From: Shimia sp040225985
Lineage (GTDB): Bacteria; Pseudomonadota; Alphaproteobacteria; Rhodobacterales; Rhodobacteraceae
Assembly: GCF_040225985.1 (NCBI RefSeq)
Contig: NZ_JBBPEU010000008.1
Location: 1-64,000, forward strand
Length of the DNA stretch: 64,000 nucleotides
Direction of reading: 5' to 3'
Below, one piece after another: positions 8,530 to 16,414 of the stretch (position 1 is the stretch's first letter; each line of letters begins with the position of its first letter). Position numbers and translations under genes: made by a program. The notes beneath the pieces are model-generated. The model saw only the letters and a program-made list of their open reading frames with translations. It did no database searches and had not been told where the DNA came from.

Positions 8530-8934
8530 CTACCAGCCCGCGGCCTGAATGGCGCTGGTGTCAATGCCCCTGAGGGCCTGCCGGGCATCGATCCCGTCCG
8601 CCCCATGCGAGGAGGATGACATCGCCGCCGCTGCTACGATGCCCACGGCCGTGGCGACCTGCAAATCACGGATTTCCTGTTCGCGGCAGGTCACAAAAGC
8701 ATAATCCCACCCGTGCTTGTAGTCTTGATCCGATCCATAGGCCGCGCCATCCCGGTTGCGCTGGGCAAAGCTGTCACCGCCGTCATGTTTGCCGCTTTCG
8801 CACCCATCGTGATAGCCGCGCACATAGGGATCCGAATAGCCATGGTCGCGCAATACGGTTTCGGAACTCGGGGCGTCCGAACAGGCCGCCAGAAGCGCCA
8901 GACAAGGCGCAAGAAAAACAAATGGTTTCAACAT
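8530..8934 (-). CDS. Small putative lipoprotein
   Basis: A 134-residue exported protein. The N-terminus MLKPFVFLAPCLALLAACSD is a lipoprotein signal with lipobox LLAAC, so the mature chain should start at Cys18. The mature part is rich in Gly, Asp and aromatic residues (HGYSDPYVRGYHDGCESGKHDGG), with a repeated 'YxxGY/W' pattern that may be two short related segments, and ends with a small-residue helix. I do not recognise a family beyond lipoprotein. The downstream neighbour on the plus strand is convergent. Confidence 0.65.
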   Translation of the reverse strand: MLKPFVFLAPCLALLAACSDAPSSETVLRDHGYSDPYVRGYHDGCESGKHDGGDSFAQRNRDGAAYGSDQDYKHGWDYAFVTCREQEIRDLQVATAVGIVAAAAMSSSSHGADGIDARQALRGIDTSAIQAAGW

Positions 8935-8961
8935 GTGTGGTGCCTTTCTACGGTCACGCGG

Positions 8962-9357
8962 TCACGCGGTCAGGGGGTGCGGGGCGCCATAGTCGTTGCT
9001 GCCGTCTTCGCTGGGCTGGATGTAGAAATACAGGATGATCAGGGTTCCAAGGATCGGGATCAGCGCCAGCAACAGCCACCATCCGCTACGCCCCGTATCG
9101 TGCAAGCGGCGCACCGCAACCGCGATATTGGGGATAATCAGCAGTAGCGCAAAGATCATCGACAGAGGCTGGCCACCATCTTCTTGAAACGCCTCGAATC
9201 CAAGTATCGGCAGGATAACTGCGCCATCAATGATCTGTACGACCGCGAAAAACAAAAAGGTCGCCAGCACCCACCACCAGAACTCGGATCGGGATGCCCG
9301 CCCGCCAAACGTGGCATATTTGGATAGAACTGATTTCACTGCAGTCGTGATCATCAT
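8962..9357 (-). CDS. DUF805 family inner-membrane protein
   Basis: A 131-residue DUF805 membrane protein. It starts with the family pattern YATFGGRASRSEFWWWVL, has three to four hydrophobic helices, and carries the conserved VRRLHDTGRSGWW loop and a C-terminal P-S-E-D-G-x-N-xYG motif (QPSEDGSNDYG), all diagnostic of the family. Function is unknown. The lipoprotein at 8530-8934 lies 27 bases downstream on the same strand, so they may be one transcript. AAAGGAAACGAC precedes the ATG. Confidence 0.88.
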   Translation of the reverse strand: MMITTAVKSVLSKYATFGGRASRSEFWWWVLATFLFFAVVQIIDGAVILPILGFEAFQEDGGQPLSMIFALLLIIPNIAVAVRRLHDTGRSGWWLLLALIPILGTLIILYFYIQPSEDGSNDYGAPHPLTA

Positions 9358-9597
9358 GTCGTTTCCTTTCTGCCTGCACCTGATGTGCTAGGCATTTATC
9401 CGCTGCGTGACACTTTACGGTAGGCGTTTCGCTAAAAAAGGCCAGCTAAACATCGGTGAGCGAAGGGGGGACTTGCATCTTCATACGGCGGTGTCTGCTG
9501 ATGCCGGTATGATGACCCACCTGACGCAGGAACACGCATAGCGGCATGGCCACGGCGCAAGAAGAAAACTTTTTGACAAACACTCAGCCGCCTTCCA

Positions 9598-9940
9598 GCC
9601 GACACAGGCTATGCCAAGGGGGGCGATTGGGGGGAAGCTGAAACCGGCCTCCGAAGGTCAACCTTCCTCGTTCCTTGTTGCGGCCCTCAAGGATCTGCTG
9701 TCGGGCAATCTTGATCGGATCCAGATCGTCAAAGGTTGGCTGGACGGCACGGGCGCGTTGCAGGATCCTGAATCCGCCCCCGCTCTCAGCGCCTTCTACG
9801 ACGCCCGTGTGAGTGAAATTCCCACGCCACGCTGGACCGCTTACAAGGCCAAGCGTTTCAACATCGTGATGAATCCGGACGTGCCGAGGACCAGGACAGA
9901 ACGCGCCTATACGTCGCCCATCTGGGACACGCCGGGCTGA
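9598..9940 (+). pseudogene. Relic of a DUF3604-family gene
   Basis: The translated remnant matches the C-terminal end of DUF3604 proteins (large PHP-like, about 600-650 residues). Pieces in order are GYAKGGDWG (one frame), then SSFLVAALKDLLSG and LDRIQIVKGWLDGTGAL (another frame), then DPESAPALSAFYDARV, PTPRWTAYKAKRF and ERAYTSPIWDTP. Compared with the family as I know it, a frame change lies near 9620 and roughly 60 residues are missing between WLDGTGAL and DPESAPAL. The first about 500 residues are gone. An open frame of 109 codons (9611-9940) survives but should not be read as a real gene. Confidence 0.75.
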
Positions 9941-10256
9941 TCGCGATACCAAGGCTTGAAAGGGACGGCCTGTCGGGTCGCCCTTTTTCGTGTCGGTTGA
10001 GGCTTTGGGCCAGTCTGCGCAAGGGGGTTTGAACCGTCATCACCGGTGCTTTGCCTTCCTGTCTTTCCTGAAACGTTGCCGGTTGTCACATTCATCAGAT
10101 TTTCTTCTGGCGGAAACGGTCCCGATGGCGCATGTCTTGCGAAGCGGGCGCGATGCCGGGTCACGACGGGTTAATCCCGTCACTCTGCTCACCCATAAGA
10201 TACAGGCCAGACATCCGGTCCGCGACGGGACCATGGCACAGGCAAGGGGGATTCTG
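9941..10256 (+). other. Intergenic region before the Lin0512 pair
   Basis: A 316-base region with no convincing gene. An imperfect hairpin with a T-run (AAAGGGACGG ... GTCGCCCTTTTT, about 9957-9987) may be the old terminator of the decayed DUF3604 gene. The remainder should hold the promoter of the downstream operon. AAGGGGG lies 8 bases before the ATG at 10257. No riboswitch consensus could be matched with confidence. Confidence 0.4.
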
Positions 10257-10607
10257 ATGGCTCAAAAACGTTTGCTCACCGAATTCGGCATGGGGTCGTC
10301 CCTGCGCCGTCAGGATTATACCGAGGCTGCCCGCCGCGCCGTGAAAGACGCGCTCTGGCACAACTCAATCAACCTCGCCGAGCTGTTCGGCAAGGACAAA
10401 TCCGAGATGCAGATCACGGTCGAGGTCGCCGTGCAGCAGCCCGAACGGATCGACACAGATACGATTGCCGCGATTTTTCCTTATGGGCAGGTCACGGTAC
10501 TGCCGGTCAGGGGCGGGCTGGACGTGCCCCGCAGCGATGGCGGCAACCCGATCGTGATCGCCAATGTCGCGATCTCGGTGGCGCTGGATCTCGGGGGGGC
10601 GGCATGA
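10257..10607 (+). CDS. Lin0512 family protein, divergent copy
   Basis: A 116-residue protein of the Lin0512 family (function unknown). It shares length and layout with its downstream neighbour: an N-terminal strand, the segment TEFGMGSSLRRQDYTEAARR, a DALWHNSI helix, a central VEVAVQQPERID strand and a glycine-rich end (RGGLDVPRSDGGNPIVIANV). The family hallmark GxGxDxHG is broken here (GMGSSLRR), while the next gene retains GMGNDQYG. The ATG at 10257 follows AAGGGGG. It overlaps the next gene by 4 nt (ATGA), so the two chains are translationally coupled and may form a heteromer in which this one is structural. Confidence 0.75.
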   Translation: MAQKRLLTEFGMGSSLRRQDYTEAARRAVKDALWHNSINLAELFGKDKSEMQITVEVAVQQPERIDTDTIAAIFPYGQVTVLPVRGGLDVPRSDGGNPIVIANVAISVALDLGGAA

Positions 10608-10948
10608 GCGATCAACGGTTCATCATCGCAATGGGCATGGGCAATGACCAGTACGGGCAGGACTATACCAAGGCTGCCGCCCGCGCGATCGAAGACGCCA
10701 TTCGCCACTCCTCGATCCCGATGTTCGACGCGCTGGGTTTGGACGCCGCACAGATGCGGGTCTCTGTGACCGTGGGCGTTCAGGAACCGGACAAGGTCGA
10801 TTGTGCCGCGCTTGCCCAAACCCTGCCACGGGGGCAGGCCAGTGTGCGCGCCGTATTCGGCGGCCTGAATGTGACCAACCCCGATACGGGGAATGTGCTG
10901 GTCATCGCATCCGCCGCAGTCGAGGCATTTCTGCCGAAACAAGCCTGA
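10604..10948 (+). CDS. Lin0512 family protein
   Basis: A 114-residue Lin0512-family protein (function unknown) carrying the family motif in near-canonical form, GMGNDQYG, followed by QDYTKAAARAIEDAIRHSSI. The central strand VSVTVGVQEPDKVD and the C-terminal FGGLNVTNPDTG are paralogous to the preceding gene. The start codon overlaps the stop of the upstream copy (ATGA). cobQ follows after 70 bases on the same strand, but a transcriptional link is not shown. Confidence 0.8.
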   Translation: MSDQRFIIAMGMGNDQYGQDYTKAAARAIEDAIRHSSIPMFDALGLDAAQMRVSVTVGVQEPDKVDCAALAQTLPRGQASVRAVFGGLNVTNPDTGNVLVIASAAVEAFLPKQA

Positions 10949-11018
10949 AATTATTTGTACAAAACGGACATTCGCCGTCCTGCACACGTACAAACCCCAC
11001 AAATCTGAGGTCACTGCC

Positions 11019-12467
11019 ATGTCACGCGCGCTTATGATCCAGGGCACAGGCTCCAACGTCGGCAAGTCGCTGCTGGTGGCGGGCCTCTGCCGTGCCGCCG
11101 TCCGACGCGGTCAATCTGTGGCCCCGTTCAAGCCCCAGAATATGTCCAACAACGCGGCAGTGACCCGCGATGGCGGTGAGATCGGACGTGCCCAGGCGTT
11201 GCAAGCGCTGGCCTGTGGCAAGCCTTTGACAACAGACATGAATCCGGTGTTGCTCAAACCCGAAACCGAGACGGGCGCACAGGTCATCGTGCAGGGAAAG
11301 CGCCTTACCTCGACGCGGGCCGATGCCTATGCCGGGCTGAAACCTCAATTGATGGCGCCTGTACTGGAAAGCTTCAATCGTCTGAAATCAAACAATGATC
11401 TGGTGATCGTCGAGGGCGCCGGCAGCCCGGCCGAGGTCAATCTGCGGGCGCGCGACATTGCCAATATGGGCTTTGCTTGCGCAGCGGATGTTCCGGTCAT
11501 TCTGGCCGGTGACATCGACCGCGGCGGCGTGATCGCCCAGATTGTCGGCACACAGGCGGTGCTGGATACGGGTGATGCGGCCATGATCGCGGGGTTTCTC
11601 GTCAACAAATTTCGCGGCGACCCTAGGCTGTTCGACGAGGGCTATGACTATATTTCCCAGAAAACTGAGTGGCGGGGCTTTGGCGTATTGCCATATTTTT
11701 CAGAGGCTTGGAAGCTGCCTGCCGAAGACGGGCTCGACATCGCGGACGGGCGCGGCACAGGGGATTTCAAGGTCGCATGTCTTGCCTTGTCCCGGATCGC
11801 CAACTTTGATGATCTCGATCCGCTGGCACAGGAACCGGGCCTCAGCCTGACCATGGTGCAGGCCGGACAATCCATTCCTGGGGATGCGGACCTTGTGATC
11901 CTGCCGGGCAGCAAATCCACCCGTGGCGACCTTGCCTTCTTGCGGGCACAGGGGTGGGATATTGACCTCTGGGCGCATGCGCGGCGCGGCGGGCGGGTGC
12001 TCGGGATTTGCGGGGGATATCAGATGCTTGGTGCTATCGTACGCGATCCTCAAGGCATCGAAGGGCCGGCAGGAGAGACCGAAGGGCTGGGCCTTTTGAA
12101 TGTCGAAACCGAGATGACCCCGGACAAACGCCTGACCGAAACACGCGCGACGCACGCGGCAACGGGGCGGGGGTGTCACGGCTATGAAATCCATATTGGC
12201 CGGACGACAGGCCCCGACCGCGACCGCCCGTTTGCCCATGTCGACGGACGCCCCGAAGGTGCGGTTAGCGCCGACGGCCGCATCTGCGGCAGCTACCTGC
12301 ACGGTATGTTCCGCGATGACGGGTTCCGCGCTGCATGGCTTGGCGGTCTGGGGGCAGAGGTGTCGGCAACGGGTTATGATGCGACGGTCGAGGCCACGCT
12401 CGACGCACTGGCCGACCACATGGAACACCATCTTGACCTTGACGGCATCTTTGCCATTGCGCGTTAG
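11019..12467 (+). CDS. cobQ: Cobyric acid synthase
   Basis: CobQ, 482 residues, amidates the b, d, e and g side chains of adenosylcobyrinic acid a,c-diamide using glutamine and ATP in cobalamin synthesis. The N-terminal dethiobiotin-synthetase-like ATPase domain has MIQGTGSNVGKSLLVAGL (P-loop), KPQNMSNNA and AGDIDRGGV. The C-terminal class I glutamine amidotransferase domain has the nucleophile Cys331 in GICGGYQMLG and a SYLHGMF histidine region. Length matches the family. The ATG at 11019 (MSRALMIQG) follows GAGG by 8 bases; an upstream in-frame start would add residues not found in CobQ. No other cob gene is adjacent, so it is isolated here. Confidence 0.96.
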   Translation: MSRALMIQGTGSNVGKSLLVAGLCRAAVRRGQSVAPFKPQNMSNNAAVTRDGGEIGRAQALQALACGKPLTTDMNPVLLKPETETGAQVIVQGKRLTSTRADAYAGLKPQLMAPVLESFNRLKSNNDLVIVEGAGSPAEVNLRARDIANMGFACAADVPVILAGDIDRGGVIAQIVGTQAVLDTGDAAMIAGFLVNKFRGDPRLFDEGYDYISQKTEWRGFGVLPYFSEAWKLPAEDGLDIADGRGTGDFKVACLALSRIANFDDLDPLAQEPGLSLTMVQAGQSIPGDADLVILPGSKSTRGDLAFLRAQGWDIDLWAHARRGGRVLGICGGYQMLGAIVRDPQGIEGPAGETEGLGLLNVETEMTPDKRLTETRATHAATGRGCHGYEIHIGRTTGPDRDRPFAHVDGRPEGAVSADGRICGSYLHGMFRDDGFRAAWLGGLGAEVSATGYDATVEATLDALADHMEHHLDLDGIFAIAR

Positions 12468-12494
12468 GGTCGTGTCGGCCGGATGGTTGGGGCG

Positions 12495-13466
12495 TTACCC
12501 TGCCCGGATTTCCCGCACCGAATGCCCGAACGCCTTGCGAAAGGCGCGTGCGAAACTGGCTTGCGAGGAAAACCCCGTCGCCATGGCGATGGTCTGCACC
12601 GGTTGGCTGGTGTCGGTGGCCAGACGATAAGCTTCGTCCAGCCGCAATTGCAGGTACCACGCATGGGGGGATTGGTTCAAATGGGTGCGGAATCTCTGCT
12701 CCAGACTGCGCTGGGACAGTCCCATGCGGGCTGCAACCTCTTGAATGGAAAGCGTATCTTCCAGATGGGCCTCCATGAGTTCAAGCGCGGGCGCGATTCG
12801 CGGATTGCGGCGGATTTTGCGTGAGGTGGCGCTGATGCTCTGGCCCTGAGTGCCAAGCGGCACAGGATCATAGAGAAAGGCAGAGGCCACCCTGCGCGCC
12901 AGGTTGTCGCCAAAGCGGATCGCGATGAGGTGCAACATCATGTCGATCCCCGGCGCCGCGCCGCCCGAGGTGGCAAAGGGCGGGCTGATGACGAAGCGGT
13001 CGCGCAGCGTGGTGACCTGCGGAAAACGGGTCGCGAATTCTTCGAGGTCTTCCCAGTGGGTGGTGGCCGTCTGGTTGTCCAGCAGCCCCGCCCGCGCCAA
13101 TATCCACGGCCCGCCATCAATCGCCGCGATACTTGCGCCGGTGCGGTGCAGACGGCGCAAGCTTGACAGCAGGGCGGGGGTGGAATGCCGTTCTAGGTTG
13201 AAGCCGGCCACCACGATCAAGAAATCCACGCCATGTGCCTCGGACAAGGGTGGGGCGGTGATGGAAAGGCCGCTGGTCAGTTTGGCTGGGGATCCGTTTG
13301 CAGTGAAGAACTGCCATCGGAACAGCGTTTTTCCGGCCCTGCGATTGGTGGCGCGCATCGGATCGACAGCCGCGGCAAAGCTCAACGTGTTGCAGTCATC
13401 CAGCACCAGAACTGCCGTGTTCAGGGCCCTATCGCTGTGCTGGAAGATGTTTGTTGCGCTTACCAT
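12495..13466 (-). CDS. GlxA/CdhR-like AraC-family regulator of carnitine genes
   Basis: A 323-residue transcription regulator with an N-terminal class I glutamine-amidotransferase-like (DJ-1/PfpI) domain (NTAVLVLDDCNTLSF, AAIDGGPWILARAGLL) and a C-terminal AraC DNA-binding domain with two helix-turn-helix motifs (SIQEVAARMGLSQRSLEQRF, VQTIAMATGFSSQASFARAF). This arrangement is that of GlxA, GbdR and the carnitine regulator CdhR of Pseudomonas. It is divergent from the BKACE/carnitine dehydrogenase genes with 78 bases between, which supports the role of carnitine-responsive activator. The start is ATG 13466; the open frame continues upstream into the BKACE gene but that extension is a shadow. 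Confidence 0.85.
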   Translation of the reverse strand: MVSATNIFQHSDRALNTAVLVLDDCNTLSFAAAVDPMRATNRRAGKTLFRWQFFTANGSPAKLTSGLSITAPPLSEAHGVDFLIVVAGFNLERHSTPALLSSLRRLHRTGASIAAIDGGPWILARAGLLDNQTATTHWEDLEEFATRFPQVTTLRDRFVISPPFATSGGAAPGIDMMLHLIAIRFGDNLARRVASAFLYDPVPLGTQGQSISATSRKIRRNPRIAPALELMEAHLEDTLSIQEVAARMGLSQRSLEQRFRTHLNQSPHAWYLQLRLDEAYRLATDTSQPVQTIAMATGFSSQASFARAFRKAFGHSVREIRAG

Positions 13467-13470
13467 CAAA

Positions 13471-13483
13471 TTTACTTCGTAAA
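13471..13483. promoter_or_regulatory. Inverted repeat in the regulator/BKACE divergent promoter
   Basis: TTTAC-TTC-GTAAA, a perfect 5-bp inverted repeat in the 78-base divergent intergenic region, immediately upstream of the regulator start codon and about 60 bases upstream of BKACE. It is a reasonable candidate operator for the AraC-type regulator, but AraC sites are often direct repeats, so this is tentative. Confidence 0.3.
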
Positions 13484-13544
13484 ATGGAAAGTGATGCGGC
13501 GCAATCCTGATCATGCTTGCGGGCAACGACAGAAAGGAATTGCC

Positions 13545-14462
13545 ATGCCCCTTCACATGAACCGAGAGGTCTTTATCACCTGCGCCGTGACCGGATCGGG
13601 CGGCACGCAGGATCGCAGCCCGCATGTGCCACGCTCGCCCGCGCAGATCGCAGAAAGCGCGATTGCCGCCGCCAAAGCGGGGGCTGCGGTGGTGCATTGC
13701 CACGTGCGTGATCCTGAAACAGGCGCGCCGAGCCGCGATTTGGGCCTCTATCGCGAGGTCACGGACAGGATTCGCGACAGCGACACGGATGTGGTGCTGA
13801 ACCTGACCGCGGGGATGGGCGGCGACATCGTGTTTGGCGATGTCGAAAACCCGCTGCCAGTGAACGAGACGGGCACCGATATGATCGGCGCGACCGCGCG
13901 CATGGCCCATATCGCGGAATGCCTGCCCGAGATCTGCACGCTGGATTGCGGCACGATGAACTTTGCCGAGGCTGACTACGTGATGACCAACACCCCCGGC
14001 ATGTTGCGTGCCATGGGACAGATGATGACCGATCTGGGCGTCAAACCCGAGATCGAGGCGTTTGATACAGGCCACCTGTGGTTCGCGACGCAACTGGTCA
14101 GGGAAGGCATCCTGACCTCGCCCGCTTTGGTGCAGCTCTGCATGGGCGTACCCTGGGGCGCGCCGAATGATCTCAATACCTTTATGGCGATGGTCAACAA
14201 CGTGCCGTCGGATTGGGACTGGTCGGCGTTTTCGCTAGGACGGGACCAGATGGCCTATGTGGCCGCCGCTATCTTGGCGGGGGGCAATGTGCGGGTTGGG
14301 CTTGAGGACAACCTGTGGCTCGACAAGGGCGTGCTGGCCGAGAACTATCAACTGGTTGAACGCGCCGTGGGCATCATCGAAGGCATGGGGGCCAAGGTGA
14401 TCGGCCCCGAAGCCGTGCGCGAGAGACTGGGGTTGGTGAAACGCGCGCCGGTGGCAAAGTGA
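13545..14462 (+). CDS. BKACE family 3-keto acid cleavage enzyme (dehydrocarnitine cleavage)
   Basis: A 305-residue DUF849/BKACE protein. BKACE enzymes use acetyl-CoA and Zn2+ to cleave beta-keto acids, giving acetoacetate and a new CoA ester; with 3-dehydrocarnitine the product is betainyl-CoA. Seen: the metal site AVVHCHVRDPETG (H-x-H), the strand VLNLTAGMGGD, and the family C-terminal GGNVRVGLEDNLWLDKG. The substrate assignment comes from context: CdhR-like regulator upstream and carnitine dehydrogenase-thioesterase downstream. The ATG at 13545 follows GAAAGGAA. A hairpin element at 14480 separates it from the next gene. Confidence 0.88.
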   Translation: MPLHMNREVFITCAVTGSGGTQDRSPHVPRSPAQIAESAIAAAKAGAAVVHCHVRDPETGAPSRDLGLYREVTDRIRDSDTDVVLNLTAGMGGDIVFGDVENPLPVNETGTDMIGATARMAHIAECLPEICTLDCGTMNFAEADYVMTNTPGMLRAMGQMMTDLGVKPEIEAFDTGHLWFATQLVREGILTSPALVQLCMGVPWGAPNDLNTFMAMVNNVPSDWDWSAFSLGRDQMAYVAAAILAGGNVRVGLEDNLWLDKGVLAENYQLVERAVGIIEGMGAKVIGPEAVRERLGLVKRAPVAK

Positions 14463-14479
14463 GAGTGTCACGGGGCGGA

Positions 14480-14524
14480 GTGGGGGCCAGCCCCCACACC
14501 CCCGGAGTATTTTTGGCAAGATGA
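14480..14524 (+). repeat. Dispersed hairpin/GGAGTATTTTT element, copy 1
   Basis: A perfect 7-bp hairpin GTGGGGG-CCAG-CCCCCAC is followed by ACCCCCGGAGTATTTTTGGC and AAGATGAA. The same layout recurs at 17187-17268 and 20278-20350 in this window. It follows the BKACE stop by about 17 bases and may serve as a terminator, though genes of the same operon lie beyond it. I recall this type of sequence as common between genes in Roseobacter-group genomes but cannot check that here. Confidence 0.6.
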
Positions 14525-14571
14525 AACCAGTACGTGGGTTGAAGAAAATAGGGGGGCTATAGACGTGTTTC

Positions 14572-14922
14572 ATGACATTCGTATTCTTCCTATCCCTGCT
14601 ATTCGCTTTCGTTTTGTCGATGGCGGCCTGTCTTCAGTCCGACGCAGCGTGGTGGAAAGGGTCGCTGGCCGCGATTGCCTTGGGCGTTGTGACGACGCTG
14701 CTTTTTCTCTTCGTTGCCGTCGAAGTGCCGCAAGGCGGCAACCTTCCGCCTTCGTCCGGGATGGTCGTCGCGGCGTTTTTGGGAAATGTTCTGATCGGGG
14801 CCGGGTCTGGCTTGGCCCTGATGCTACGGAAAATGTGGAGCCCTGGCAAAATTGCCAAGGTGGTGTTTCTAGGCGGGTGGATGCACAGCTTCATGGGGAT
14901 GATGACGCTCGCCTTTTCATGA
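14572..14922 (+). CDS. Small membrane protein in the carnitine locus
   Basis: A 116-residue membrane protein of unknown function. Three hydrophobic segments are visible: residues 1-20 (TFVFFLSLLFAFVLSMAA), 30-52 (LAAIALGVVTTLLFLFVAV) and 64-86 (MVVAAFLGNVLIGAGSGLAL), with a possible fourth at the end (GWMHSFMGMMTLAF). No family is recognised. It lies between BKACE and carnitine dehydrogenase on the same strand, 16 bases before the latter. That position suggests co-expression, but it is much too small to be the carnitine transporter on its own. Confidence 0.65.
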   Translation: MTFVFFLSLLFAFVLSMAACLQSDAAWWKGSLAAIALGVVTTLLFLFVAVEVPQGGNLPPSSGMVVAAFLGNVLIGAGSGLALMLRKMWSPGKIAKVVFLGGWMHSFMGMMTLAFS

Positions 14923-14938
14923 ACGAGAGAGGTGTGCG

Positions 14939-16414
14939 ATGCTACGCGTAGCGGCAATTATCGGTGGTGGTGTGATCGGTGGCGGATGGGCCGCGCGGTT
15001 CCTGTTGAACGGCTGGAATGTAAGGGTGTTTGACCCCGACCCCGAAGCCGGGCGCAAGATCGGAGAGGTGCTGGACAATGCGCGCCGCTCGATGCCGGGC
15101 CTGAGTGATGCGGCGATGCCCGCAGAGGGGGCGTTGAGCTTTCATGAGACCATTGCCGAGGCAGTGGAAGGTGCCGCGTGGATACAGGAAAGCGTGCCGG
15201 AACGGCTGGACCTGAAACAGAAGATCTATGCGGAGTTGCAAGCAGCCTGTTCCGAAGATGCCGTGATCGGGTCCTCCACCAGCGGGTTCAAACCCAGTGA
15301 GTTGCAAGAGGTCGCCCCGCGCCCTGCGCAGATCATGGTGACCCATCCATTCAACCCCGTGTACCTGATGCCGCTGGTCGAAGTCGTCCCCAGCGCGCAA
15401 ACCGACCCGGCCCTTGTGGCGCGCGCAAAAGAAGTACTGTCGGGTGTGGGTATGTATCCGCTGCATGTGCGCAAGGAAATCGACGCACATATTGCGGACC
15501 GGTTCCTTGAGGCGGTCTGGCGCGAGGCGCTGTGGCTGGTCAAGGACGGAGTGGCCACCACGGAAGAGATCGACGAGTCGATCCGCATGGGGTTTGGCAT
15601 TCGCTGGGCGCAAATGGGGCTGTTTGACACCTATCGCGTGGCCGGTGGCGAGGCAGGCATGAAGCATTTCATGGCGCAGTTTGGTCCGGCGCTGAAATGG
15701 CCCTGGACCAAGCTGATGGACGTGCCCGAATTCAATGACGAGTTGGTCGATTTGATCGCAGGGCAATCGGACGCGCAGTCGGGCCACCTGGATATCCGCG
15801 AGATGGAACGCATCCGCGACAATAACCTTGTGGCGATGATGCGCGCGCTTAAGGCGCAAAACTGGGCCTCTGGGGCTATTCTGAACCAGCATGACGTCAA
15901 ACTGGCCGCAGAGGCCGGGATGGTGCGCAAGGCGGCGGATATTGCCGACCCCTCGCAACCCCTCGTAACAGTGTCGCGCGCGGTGCCGATCGACTGGCTG
16001 GACTATAATGGCCATATGACCGAGAGCCGCTATCTGCATGCCTTCGCCGATGCCTCGGACCGGTTGATGGAAATCATCGGCTGTGATCAGGACTATATCG
16101 CGACCGGCGGTAGTTTCTTTACCGCCGAGACGCATATCCGCCATATCGACGAGACCCATCTGGGCGCGCGGATCGAGGTGCGCACCCGCGTCTTGATGGC
16201 GGAAGGCAAGAAGATGCACCTTTGGCACGAGATGTACGCGGGCGACAAACTGTTGGCGACGGGCGAGCATATCCTGATCCATGTCAGCCTTGAAACGCGG
16301 CGGCCCGCACCGTTCAGCCCCGAGATTGCCGCCAACCTAGCGATGATTTCGACCGCGCAAGCCAGTCTGCCGGCCCCTGAAGGAGTCGGGCGCTATGTGG
16401 GGCAGCCCCGGTGA
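14939..16414 (+). CDS. L-carnitine dehydrogenase fused to a betainyl-CoA thioesterase-like domain
   Basis: A 491-residue two-domain protein. Residues 1-320 are a 3-hydroxyacyl-CoA dehydrogenase-like NAD enzyme: Rossmann motif AAIIGGGVIGGGWAARFL, catalytic-loop HPFNPVYLMPLVEVV, and a helical C-terminal part. Residues from about 345 are a hot-dog thioesterase (4HBT) domain starting VPIDWLDYNGHMTESRYL. This fusion is known from carnitine dehydrogenases of alphaproteobacteria. The first domain oxidises L-carnitine to 3-dehydrocarnitine. The second probably hydrolyses the betainyl-CoA made by BKACE, giving glycine betaine. So steps 1 and 3 are on one chain and step 2 is the gene upstream. The stop overlaps the start of the SDR gene. 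Confidence 0.92.
   Translation: MLRVAAIIGGGVIGGGWAARFLLNGWNVRVFDPDPEAGRKIGEVLDNARRSMPGLSDAAMPAEGALSFHETIAEAVEGAAWIQESVPERLDLKQKIYAELQAACSEDAVIGSSTSGFKPSELQEVAPRPAQIMVTHPFNPVYLMPLVEVVPSAQTDPALVARAKEVLSGVGMYPLHVRKEIDAHIADRFLEAVWREALWLVKDGVATTEEIDESIRMGFGIRWAQMGLFDTYRVAGGEAGMKHFMAQFGPALKWPWTKLMDVPEFNDELVDLIAGQSDAQSGHLDIREMERIRDNNLVAMMRALKAQNWASGAILNQHDVKLAAEAGMVRKAADIADPSQPLVTVSRAVPIDWLDYNGHMTESRYLHAFADASDRLMEIIGCDQDYIATGGSFFTAETHIRHIDETHLGARIEVRTRVLMAEGKKMHLWHEMYAGDKLLATGEHILIHVSLETRRPAPFSPEIAANLAMISTAQASLPAPEGVGRYVGQPR

Noticed and set aside
10187..10225. Possible cobalamin-riboswitch B12 box (CAGGCCAGACATCCGGTC) before the Lin0512 pair
   Set aside because: The box matches only partly and the other conserved riboswitch blocks (GCCACTG and the long core) are absent. 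It also lies ahead of Lin0512 genes and not directly before cobQ. A covariance-model search would settle it.
13467..14093. N-terminal extension of the GlxA-like regulator reaching into the BKACE gene
   Set aside because: The extension is antisense to BKACE and has no conserved content; the regulator begins at the DJ-1-like strand from 13466.
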